Shown here one piece after another: positions 43,501 through 50,608 of a stretch of DNA of 58,076 nucleotides (positions are counted from its first letter, which is position 1; the number at the start of each line of letters is the position of its first letter). The DNA lies in the NCBI GenBank assembly GCA_900314565.1, contig OMVU01000035.1:1-58076 (forward strand). The letters run 5' to 3'. A model generated the notes under the pieces. That model saw only the letters and a list, made by a program, of their open reading frames with translations. It ran no database searches and was not told the origin of the DNA. This stretch comes from an uncultured Eubacteriales bacterium (GTDB taxonomy: Bacteria > Bacillota > Clostridia > Lachnospirales > Lachnospiraceae). A program made the translations under genes and the position numbers.

Positions 43501-44338
43501 CGAGAATGGCGAGATCCATCAGGCAGACGAACTTGTCGCTGCGCCCCCTGTACATCTCGTCGTGATCTGCGAGATAAGCCTTGAAGGTATCTTCGATCGG
43601 AGCGCGCATATCGCCATCCCTGAACTCCACGTTCTTAAGCTCCGTGGAGAAGGTCGTGTGGCGGCAGTGATCCGACCAGTATGTATCGAGGACACGGATC
43701 TCCGTGATCGTCGGATCCCGCTTCTCTGTATCCTTAAAATAAGCGCGGATGAATTCGAAATCCGCAAATGTCATGGCAAGATTCAGTGAATTGTAAAGCT
43801 CCCGAAGTTCCGTGAGATCCATCGTGCGGAAATTCTTCAGTTCGATCACATCCGCAGGCTCGGGATAATCCGCCGCGAGTGTCTCCGGCTTGACTTCATC
43901 TGTCGCACGGGAATCGACCGGATTGATGCGGTCTGCCATGAATTTTCCGAAATCCTCGTCGGAAATATCGCCGATGAGCATATAAGTCGTAGCGGTGTGG
44001 ATGGTCGGTTCTTCATTTTCATTAAGAAAACGGATACACTGTTCCGCGGAATCAGCCCTCTGATCGAACTGTCCCGGCAGGTACTCGACGGAAAAGACGC
44101 GGCTCCTTACGGTCTCCGGGAGCGCCTCCTCGTAGAGATCATCCACCGGAGGTTCCGCGAAGACTGCTTTCTTCGCGATCTCATAGGTCTCGTCCGTGAG
44201 GTTCTCTGCGTCATAACGGATAAATACCCTGACATTCTCGATTCCCTCGATGTGCATATAGTGCTTTGCCTCGTGGAGCAGCTCCTTTGCCTGGACCGCG
44301 TAGGCCGGCTTCTTTTCAACGTATACTCTTCTTACCAT
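40568..44338 (-). CDS. purL: Phosphoribosylformylglycinamidine synthase, single-chain
   Basis: 1256 residues, the large single-chain form that fuses PurS-like, PurL and PurQ parts. The central domains carry THNHPTEIEPFGGAATC and the repeated ATP sites. The C-terminal glutaminase has PGGFSAGDEPDG and the Cys nucleophile in LGICNGFQ near residue 1115. It converts FGAR to FGAM in purine synthesis. The start at 44338 has GGGAGGGG four bases away. No other pur gene is adjacent. Confidence 0.96.
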   Translation of the reverse strand: MVRRVYVEKKPAYAVQAKELLHEAKHYMHIEGIENVRVFIRYDAENLTDETYEIAKKAVFAEPPVDDLYEEALPETVRSRVFSVEYLPGQFDQRADSAEQCIRFLNENEEPTIHTATTYMLIGDISDEDFGKFMADRINPVDSRATDEVKPETLAADYPEPADVIELKNFRTMDLTELRELYNSLNLAMTFADFEFIRAYFKDTEKRDPTITEIRVLDTYWSDHCRHTTFSTELKNVEFRDGDMRAPIEDTFKAYLADHDEMYRGRSDKFVCLMDLAILGAKKLKKEGKLNDQEESDEINACSIVVPVDVNGKEEEWLINFKNETHNHPTEIEPFGGAATCLGGAIRDPLSGRTYVYQAMRVTGAADPTRPQSETLKGKLPQKKIVRQAARGYSSYGNQIGLATGLVKEIYHPDYVAKRMEIGAVIAAAPRSAVIRENSDPGDIIILLGGRTGRDGIGGATGSSKVHTEKSTEDCGAEVQKGNAPTERKLQRLFRRSDAAHLIKKCNDFGAGGVSVAIGELARGLDIDLDKVPKKYAGLDGTEIAISESQERMAVVVDKKDVKKFMKYADEENLESTIVATVTKEPRLVMHWRGKTIVDLSRDFLDTNGAHQEASVLVDVPSKADSVLNVNPYCPTDVNDSGNIERQWKEILADLNVCSQRGLVEMFDASIGAGTVLMPYGGQYQLTETQAMAAKVPVLDGTTETVTLMSYGFDPYVSSWSPYHGAAWAVTDSVAKIAAAGGDVTKIRFTFQEYFRRMSEDPSRWSQPFSALLGAYAAQIGFGLPSIGGKDSMSGTFEHIDVPPTLVSFAVDVAKERDIISPEFKKAGNRIVWIRVPKDGYQLPKYAEILEVYGKLREDIQAGRVVSAYALGRHGICEAVSKMAFGNRLGVKIEHNLDPRDFFSPAFGDIVCEVKDGQVGNLVSSYTLIGEVTGDDTFRYGNAEVWLDDALGCWMGTLEKVFRTRTNDDKTEVPSPLYNASEIYVTKHKVAKPHVFIPVFPGTNCEYDSRRAFERAGATVTDMVFKNRTAEDIRESVDEFVKQIKKAQIIMFPGGFSAGDEPDGSAKFFATAFRNAKIREAVEKLLNERDGLALGICNGFQALIKLGLVPNGQITGQDENAPTLTYNTIGRHISHMVYTKVVTNKSPWLQGAELGGVYVNPASHGEGRFVAPKEWIDKLFENGQVATQYSDPFGNVTMDEEWNINGSYAAIEGITSPDGRVFGKMAHAERRDRGVNMNICGEQDMKIFEFGVKYFL

Positions 44339-44400
44339 TGTTCCCCTCCCAAAGCGAAGTTTTGATGTCTGACTAGTGGCCTCGGATGACTGTTTTGCAG

Positions 44401-44427
44401 CCACTCATGCCAAATTGGCATTCGTGG
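44401..44427 (-). promoter_or_regulatory. Inverted repeat in the purL leader
   Basis: ATGCCAAATTGGCAT is a perfect palindrome flanked by CCAC and GTGG that extend the stem. It lies 63-89 bases before the purL ATG and could be an operator or attenuator part. The spacer 44339-44578 holds nothing else obvious. Confidence 0.4.
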
Positions 44428-44578
44428 GCAAAATATGTCTCCTGACAAAATGAAAGTCCTTCATTGGCTGAACCGGAAATACTCTTCTGCATACCCCTGC
44501 AGAGCACCGGAGCGCAAAAGCAGGGTCATCTATGCAGTTCGTATCATAGCATACCGTTTTGTAAGTTTCCATCTCTTT

Positions 44579-45148
44579 TCACAGGGCTTCACGAAGTTCC
44601 TTGATTACTTCCGCCAAGTACGGGATCCTGAATGTCTCGCAGGCTGCCGCCATCTTGTCCGCAATGCACAGGATCCTGCTCTCCCGGTACTTCGGCGGCT
44701 TCAGATTGAGCGGAAACATATGCCGCGCGATCATATCCTTCTCGATCTCGTTGAGGTCAAAATCCCGGCACGCGTTCTCCATTGCGATCTTCGCGTGGGT
44801 GAAGCCGTGCAGACCTACTTCGGGATGATAATCGTGCCAGTCATACAGAAAGTAATCGTGAAGAAGGCTGCCGCGGACGAGAGCTCTTGTGTCGACCTTC
44901 ATATTGAACTTCTCTGCAAGCATAAGGCTCACGAGCGTTACGCCGACGGAATGCTCAAAGACACTTACCTTTCCGTGCTGCATAAAATCCTTCTCCCGCT
45001 GCATGCCCGGTGCAAAGAGTATATCCTGTCCGTGAAGAAGGAGCAGATTTTTCAGATCCTGCACGGTTCTTTCCCCCTGCGCTTTCTTCACAGAACGGTT
45101 TTTCCCGCTCCCCTCCGTCCCCGTATCTGTCCGCATTTGTCTGTTCAT
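44579..45148 (-). CDS. HD-domain phosphohydrolase
   Basis: About 189 residues from the ATG at 45148. HSVGVTLVSL, LLHDYF (His-Asp) and later HGFTH and ARHMFP supply the metal ligands of the HD superfamily. Related clostridial proteins are uncharacterised. The frame is open further up to 45295, but residues 1-22 of that longer version are encoded by repeat-element copy 4. The true start is uncertain: ATG 45148 has a weak ribosome site, and a TTG at 45196 lies 12 bases after AGGAAAGGA. Confidence 0.75.
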   Translation of the reverse strand: MNRQMRTDTGTEGSGKNRSVKKAQGERTVQDLKNLLLLHGQDILFAPGMQREKDFMQHGKVSVFEHSVGVTLVSLMLAEKFNMKVDTRALVRGSLLHDYFLYDWHDYHPEVGLHGFTHAKIAMENACRDFDLNEIEKDMIARHMFPLNLKPPKYRESRILCIADKMAAACETFRIPYLAEVIKELREAL

Positions 45149-45230
45149 GTCTCTTGCGGCCGTTTCCAGTATAACTATCTCCTCTGTATCCTTCAAAAAC
45201 CGTTCACGTCCTTTCCTCTTCAGGTCTCGT

Positions 45231-45413
45231 AAAGCGATTGCGATACTCTGCTCTTCATGGGAATTGTATGAACATTCAAACGGCTTCCGCGCCAAGAACT
45301 TCTAACATTCACTCAAGATGTGGAAAAGCATTCGCAAAAAACGTAAACTCGTTGTGCAGATTGTTTGAATCGTTCACACAATTCCATTGCGAGCAGAGTT
45401 TCGCGCTCGCCTG
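45231..45413 (-). mobile_element. Nested-palindrome miniature element (MITE), copy 4
   Basis: About 183 bp. The terminal stem is ACTCTGCTC/GAGCAGAGT, where other copies have ACTCTGTGC/GCACAGAGT, so both strands changed together. The left tip is degenerate. It lies 6 bases after the stop of the helicase gene and provides in-frame codons upstream of the HD-domain gene. Confidence 0.85.
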
Positions 45414-45419
45414 TCAGTT

Positions 45420-47930
45420 CTAATCATATACGTCAGTACACCCGTCTGCTTTTTCCCAGAAGTCGCGGATCAGCGCTCCCGCCTGCCCCTCCCTGCAGGA
45501 AATGAAATGCCTCCACTCCCTCGGGAACATGCCCAGACAGTCCCGCGAAAGGAACCGGTCGTCCAGGAGGAGAATGATCCCCCGGTCCGTCGCCGTCCGG
45601 ATCACGCGCCCCGCAGACTGAAGGACCTTATTCATTCCGGGATAAAGATAGGCGGACGCGAACCCGCTATGGTCCTTCTCCTCGTAATAGCTCCGGAGGA
45701 GCTCCGTCTCCGCCCCGACCTGCGGCAGCCCGCAGCCGACGACGATCGCCCCGACAAGCCGTGAGCCTGTGAGGTCGATCCCCTCCGCGAAGATACCGCC
45801 CATAACACAGAATCCGATCAGGGACATTTCCGGAGCTTCATAAAAATTCTCCAGAAAGATCTCACGGTCCATCCCGCCCATATATCTTGACTGCGCGACC
45901 CAGTTCACATCCGGCTCATCGAACTCCTCCCTGTAGAGGGCGAGCACATCCTCCATGAATTTGTAGGATGGGAAAAATGCCATGTAATTTCCCCTGTGCG
46001 CCGTCACAGTCTCGTGAATATAGGACGCGATTCTCCGATACATCGCCTTTCCGCGGCTCCGCATGCGCGTACTCACATCTCCTCCGACGAGAATCAGCCG
46101 CTGTTCCTCCTTAAAGGAACTCTCGGCATAGACCGTATAGGCATCCTCCTTAAGGGACAGGAGTTTTTTATAATAGCCGACCGGGAGCAGCGTCGCGGAA
46201 AAGAAAATGGCGCTCCTTCCGCGTTCGATCATCTCCCCAAGCCTCCGCGCCGGGTTCACACAGAAGAGCCGGACATGAAAATGCCCCTTCTCATCGGCAA
46301 ATGCATATGTCACGTAGTCGTCATCCATCGCTTCGTATGTCGACACGAACCCGGAGATCTGGAAATAAAAATCGAGCAGGTCCTCCCTGCACGAGGCATC
46401 CCTCTCCTCCTTGAAAAAGACTTGCAGCTCACCGAATGCTCTGACCGCCTCGGTAATGAGATTTCCGCTCTCCGGAAGCAGCATCCACCTCTCCCGCCCC
46501 GCATCCGGGACTTCGGCGTCGAAGGTCTTTCTGAGCTCGAGCATCGTTTTATTGACGCGGGAAAGCGCGCGGTAAGCCTTCCGGTTCACATCCTTTACGA
46601 GATTCCGGGCTTTCAGTACATCCTCTTTGACGAGCTCCGCGCTGTACATTTCTCTGGCGCGGTCGACCAGATTGTGGGCTTCGTCGATCAGAAAAATCGC
46701 ATCACTCTTTTTTCCCTCCCCGAAAAAGCGCACAAGGTGAGCATTCGGGTCGAAGGCATAATTATAATCGCATATGACCGCATCGCACCAGCTCGAGACA
46801 TCGAGCCCGAGCTCGAACGGACACACATTACGCTTTTCTGCCCATTCCGAGATCGTCTCCCTGTCGAACACCTCCTTTTCAGAGAGGAGATCAAAGACTG
46901 CCTCATTGATCCGGTCGAAGTGTCCCTTCGCGTGCGGACAGTCATCAGGATTGCAGGAGACCTCATTCATCGGACAGATCTTTTCTTTCGCGGTAATGGT
47001 GATCGTCCTCATGGAAAGGCCCGCATCCTTTAAGATACCGAAGGCTTCCTCCGCGACATGATGCGTCTGATTCTTTGCGGTCAGATAAAAGATCCGTTCC
47101 GCAATTCCCTGGCCGATTGCCCTGACGGACGGATAGACGACTGCCATTGTCTTCCCGGTCCCGGTCGGAGCCATGAGAAAAAGCTCTTTCTTCTCCCGGA
47201 TCGTGTGGTAGACGGAGGATACAAGGACCTTCTGTCCTTTTCTGTACTCGAACGGAAAGGACAGCGGCTCCATTGAAAGATCCCGTTTTCTTTCCCATGC
47301 GTTCTGCATATCCGTCCATTTTTTAAAGTCCGCAATGAGTTCTTCATACCAGCCAAAGATCTCTTCCCTCTTGAAAATGAAGGAAAACCGCCTGATCCGT
47401 TCATTTTCCTCAAGATGCACATACGTCATGCGCACACCGATCTCGGATCCGGACATCTCCGTCCCCGGAGCAATGCCGAACTGCTCACGGAAGTCCCCTT
47501 CCTTCTCCGGGAGCTGTTTCAAAATGATGGCTGCATAGCACTTCGCCTGTGCCAGGTGGACCTGTACCGGCTCAGTAAGGCTGTCAGGATCCGCATAGAT
47601 CCCCTTGATCTCATCGACCGCAAAGCGTCGAATGCCCTCCGTATCCGTCTTCTCCGTGAAGACGCCGTCGGCACGTCCCTCGATCTTTATCTGATATCCG
47701 CCGCAGTCGATCTGATCCTTCAGGGACATCTCGGCCTGATAATCCCCGGCCATCCCCTTCTGAATCTTTCTGTGGGCGCGCCCTCCCGCAAGCATGGCCT
47801 CCGTATCGAAGCTGCTCCCGGAACGGGTGTCGATATCTCCGCTCCTTCTGATGAATTCGACGAGTGATCTCACGGAGATCCGGACATCTTCACTTTTTTT
47901 GTCTGGTATATCCTGCTCTTTTTCAGCCAT
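45420..47930 (-). CDS. PD-(D/E)XK nuclease fused to a DinG/XPD-type helicase
   Basis: 836 residues. Residues about 15-150 look like a Cas4/RecB-type nuclease: GRADGV (Asp), VDEIKG (E-x-K) and a QAKCYA motif. Then Walker A MAPTGTGKT near residue 254, four cysteines typical of the XPD iron-sulfur cluster (CPMNEVSCNPDDC and later CPFE), and the DEAH box LIDEAHNLVD near residue 413. The C-terminal motor domain has IFFSATL and QSAGRVIR. It should unwind and perhaps cut DNA during repair; the exact role is unknown. Confidence 0.88.
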   Translation of the reverse strand: MAEKEQDIPDKKSEDVRISVRSLVEFIRRSGDIDTRSGSSFDTEAMLAGGRAHRKIQKGMAGDYQAEMSLKDQIDCGGYQIKIEGRADGVFTEKTDTEGIRRFAVDEIKGIYADPDSLTEPVQVHLAQAKCYAAIILKQLPEKEGDFREQFGIAPGTEMSGSEIGVRMTYVHLEENERIRRFSFIFKREEIFGWYEELIADFKKWTDMQNAWERKRDLSMEPLSFPFEYRKGQKVLVSSVYHTIREKKELFLMAPTGTGKTMAVVYPSVRAIGQGIAERIFYLTAKNQTHHVAEEAFGILKDAGLSMRTITITAKEKICPMNEVSCNPDDCPHAKGHFDRINEAVFDLLSEKEVFDRETISEWAEKRNVCPFELGLDVSSWCDAVICDYNYAFDPNAHLVRFFGEGKKSDAIFLIDEAHNLVDRAREMYSAELVKEDVLKARNLVKDVNRKAYRALSRVNKTMLELRKTFDAEVPDAGRERWMLLPESGNLITEAVRAFGELQVFFKEERDASCREDLLDFYFQISGFVSTYEAMDDDYVTYAFADEKGHFHVRLFCVNPARRLGEMIERGRSAIFFSATLLPVGYYKKLLSLKEDAYTVYAESSFKEEQRLILVGGDVSTRMRSRGKAMYRRIASYIHETVTAHRGNYMAFFPSYKFMEDVLALYREEFDEPDVNWVAQSRYMGGMDREIFLENFYEAPEMSLIGFCVMGGIFAEGIDLTGSRLVGAIVVGCGLPQVGAETELLRSYYEEKDHSGFASAYLYPGMNKVLQSAGRVIRTATDRGIILLLDDRFLSRDCLGMFPREWRHFISCREGQAGALIRDFWEKADGCTDVYD

Positions 47931-47970
47931 TTCCGTGTCTCACCGATCAGATTCCTGTAACGGTATTCTT

Positions 47971-48891
47971 TCAGTTCTTTGCTCTGTACACGACCTTCCG
48001 GTCCGCCCTGTCCCCGATTACCTCCAGATCCGGAATGCTCTCGATAAAACGATAGAGCTGACTGTACCCGTAAAGCTTGACATTAAAGCCTCTGTGCCGT
48101 CTGCGGATCTCAAGTCCCAGCGTTGCAAGCGCGATCCCACGGCTCCCGCGCCTTCTCACGATCTCTCGGATATCCTGGATCGTGGAATCCTCCTCATTTT
48201 TCTCATCCCGGAGGCTGACCGTGATCTGGCTGCTCTCCTTATTGAGAACGATCGCAGGAATATCCTCCAGGAATTTTGAGAGCTGCGTATATCCGAAAGT
48301 CCGGATATCAAAATCCGGATACTTATTCTGGAGCTTGCTTCCGATCTCACCGGAACCGGTCACTTTGCCCTTGTTGTCATTCTGCGTGATGATATTGATG
48401 ATCGTCTCCTCGATCGCCTGCTTGTCCGTTCCGTTTGAACTGTTTTCATTTTCAAGCAGGTTCTCGAGCTCCGTGAAGATCGTGCAGGCCGACCGGAAGG
48501 AATCCGGCGTCTTTTTCTCGCCCATGCCGATGATGATCTTGCCTGACTCGCGCAGGCGGGAGGCAAGGCGCGTGAAATCGCTGTCACTCGAGACGATGCA
48601 GAAGCCGTCGACATTGGACGTGTAGAGCAGATCCATCGCGTCGATGATCAGGGCCGAGTCCGTTGCGTTCTTGCCGCTCGTATTTGAAAACTGCTGGATC
48701 GGGATAATGGATTTTTCGAGCAGACGGTCGCTCCAGCGGGCGTTGGCCTGCGTTGTGAAATCTCCGTAAATTCTTCTGTATGTGATGATTCCATACTGTG
48801 AAAGCTCGTCAAAAATACCGTTCAGATACTTCGACGAGACATTGTCGGAATCGATCAGGAGCGCCAGCTTGCGCTCTTCTCTTTCTTCCAT
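47971..48891 (-). CDS. NYN-domain ribonuclease-like protein with two OST-HTH/LOTUS domains
   Basis: 306 residues. The N-terminal NYN (PIN-like) domain has LALLIDSDNVS, SALIIDAMDLLY and VSSDSDF, with the acidic residues of the nuclease fold. Two LOTUS-type modules follow (about 150-215 and 235-300), each with a GYTQL or GYSQL-like core. LOTUS domains bind RNA or G-quadruplexes in eukaryotic homologues, so a role as an RNA-targeting nuclease is inferred. AGGAAAAACATT precedes the ATG. It sits upstream of the nuclease-helicase gene. Confidence 0.85.
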   Translation of the reverse strand: MEEREERKLALLIDSDNVSSKYLNGIFDELSQYGIITYRRIYGDFTTQANARWSDRLLEKSIIPIQQFSNTSGKNATDSALIIDAMDLLYTSNVDGFCIVSSDSDFTRLASRLRESGKIIIGMGEKKTPDSFRSACTIFTELENLLENENSSNGTDKQAIEETIINIITQNDNKGKVTGSGEIGSKLQNKYPDFDIRTFGYTQLSKFLEDIPAIVLNKESSQITVSLRDEKNEEDSTIQDIREIVRRRGSRGIALATLGLEIRRRHRGFNVKLYGYSQLYRFIESIPDLEVIGDRADRKVVYRAKN

Positions 48892-48920
48892 AATGTTTTT
48901 CCTCGTAATAATTGTTTACA

Positions 48921-49013
48921 CTTCATCGCGCAATACCCGTAACCTCAGAATCATGAGATCCGCGCGGAAGGTAATATCCGTCTTCATCGCGAGTATGATT
49001 CCGGGATGAAGAA
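48921..49013. repeat. Family C palindromic repeat, copy 4
   Basis: Head CTTCATCGCGCAATACCCGT and tail GGGATGAAGAAT are inverted ends. An internal CTTCATCGCG suggests two joined half-copies. It fills the gap between the NYN gene and the pyrophosphorylase gene. Confidence 0.6.
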
Positions 49014-49039
49014 TAAGATCCTCTGTCGGGCTCAACTAT

Positions 49040-50266
49040 TTACAGTTCAATCCCGTTCTGAAGGCAGAGTTCCCTCGCCGTCTGCACAGAATCCGCGCCC
49101 TCCTTATTCTTTACCGGCGCGAACTCGCGGCTCCGAACGACCTCAAAGGGCAGGCAGCCGTTCATTCCTTTCAGCAGATCGAAAATGAAAAGCTCGAACT
49201 TGCATCCGTTCGGTGTCTCCGGTTTTACCGCATTGCCCTCCTCATCGATGCAGGCAATCTTTTTCCGTGCGATATGATTTGTCATCTCGTCGTTCATAAC
49301 TTTCTCCGCGGCGGGCAGACTGAAGAGATAATTGAGAATTACGCCGTAATAATATGCGTAATCTCCGGAATCGTCCTTCGCGTAGCGCATTTCCTCCGAA
49401 AGCTCAGAATACTCGACGACCGCGGTCCTGCCGTCCTCGCTGCAGATCACGCCGATCGCCTCCTCCGGATTTGCCTTTCGGACGACCTTTGAGCCGGAAT
49501 CACGGCCCGAGAGGATCGTCGCGCCCACAAAGACCGGGTCACAGATCTTCTGGAGGACATTATCGACGCTGAAGGTGTTGAGCCACTCGACCCCTTCTCT
49601 ATGCATTTCCTGTAGAAGTCCCGCGCGCTCGAGTGATTTCATCCATCCGCCGTTCCCGTTCGGAGAGGTGGCGATGCGGCCTTTGCTCTCCATAAGGACT
49701 TTTCCGTTAAAATCCACTGTCGGAGCGTTGTCCTGGCAGAAAAAAGCGACAAATGAAGGATCGTAGCCAAAATAATCGTGCTCTTTAAAGAAGGCGCGGG
49801 TCTTTGCGTCATTTTTCTCACTGGTCATGACATAGAGGTGGAAGAAGCAGCCGGCTTCGCGGACCACATCAAGCATGTTCTCGATGAGCCTCTGGAATAT
49901 ATACACATGCCTGCTGATCCCGATGTCATACATCCCCTTGGGGTCCGGGCTTCCCAGTCTGGTCCCCATACCGCCTGCGAGCAGAACAGCGGCGACCTTG
50001 CCGGCGCGGATGGCGGCAAGCCCTTCTTCCCTGAAGATTTCCTTCCTGCTCTCGATCTCATCCGCACGCATTGCCGCGAGCGGAGTGATCACACCGCGTT
50101 TTATGTTCTCCTTCTCATTGCCGAGTGCGGAAATCACAGAAAAATCAGTCTCATCGATCTGACGGAGAAGTGCCTCCTTCTCTCCCTCGTCAAGGGTCTC
50201 ATAAAAACGGAGCACATGCTCCTGCCCATATTCGGAAAGCTTTTTTACTGCATCTTCATATTTCAT
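49040..50266 (-). CDS. UDP-sugar pyrophosphorylase, UDPGP type 1 family
   Basis: 408 residues. The nucleotide loop is LLAGGMGTRLGSPDPKGMYDIG near residue 98 (written here as two overlapping parts, LLAGGMGTRLG and PKGMYDIG). NGNGGWM and NVLQKICDP are also family motifs. It joins UTP to a sugar 1-phosphate; UDP-N-acetylglucosamine or UDP-glucose are both possible in this eukaryote-like family. The start at 50266 has GAGGAG; the longer reading to 50392 is rejected. Confidence 0.85.
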   Translation of the reverse strand: MKYEDAVKKLSEYGQEHVLRFYETLDEGEKEALLRQIDETDFSVISALGNEKENIKRGVITPLAAMRADEIESRKEIFREEGLAAIRAGKVAAVLLAGGMGTRLGSPDPKGMYDIGISRHVYIFQRLIENMLDVVREAGCFFHLYVMTSEKNDAKTRAFFKEHDYFGYDPSFVAFFCQDNAPTVDFNGKVLMESKGRIATSPNGNGGWMKSLERAGLLQEMHREGVEWLNTFSVDNVLQKICDPVFVGATILSGRDSGSKVVRKANPEEAIGVICSEDGRTAVVEYSELSEEMRYAKDDSGDYAYYYGVILNYLFSLPAAEKVMNDEMTNHIARKKIACIDEEGNAVKPETPNGCKFELFIFDLLKGMNGCLPFEVVRSREFAPVKNKEGADSVQTARELCLQNGIEL

Positions 50267-50450
50267 TTTCTTACTCCTCGAAACTGCCGGAGTCCCTGAC
50301 TGTACCGGCCTCCTCTTTCGTACAGGATCCGTCTCCGGATCCCGTATTTCCTCCATACGCTTCTTCACGTACGAAAGTCCCGCTCTCTGCACCCGTAGCC
50401 CTGTAAGCTGTTTCCCGGGCCGGCAGACATGTTATCATGCACAGCCTGAT

Positions 50451-50531
50451 TCAAGAACGCCTCAGCGTTCTTGCCGCGCCGCGCAAGGTGCGAAGCACCT
50501 TCCTCTTTGCGCGGCTGCGATCCGCCGGAGG
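50451..50531 (+). repeat. Family B palindromic repeat, copy 2
   Basis: The best copy: AAGAACGCC/AGCGTTCTT hairpin, then GCCGCGCCGCGCAA/TTTGCGCGGC around GGTGCGAAGCACC, ending CCGCCGGAGG. Family C copy 5 follows directly. The spacer 50267-50608 holds only these two repeats. Confidence 0.8.
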
Positions 50532-50536
50532 CTTTT

Positions 50537-50584
50537 ATTCTTCATCGCCACGACTAAAATCACGAGTATTGCGCGATGAAGAAT
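50537..50584. repeat. Family C palindromic repeat, copy 5
   Basis: A near-perfect 48-bp hairpin: ATTCTTCATCGC with GCGATGAAGAAT and CGACT..TCACGAG inside. Its core resembles the hairpin of repeat D (GACT..AGTCACGAGCAT..TGCGC). Confidence 0.75.
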
Positions 50585-50608
50585 CAAAAACGCTCCCGCT
50601 TTCCCTGC

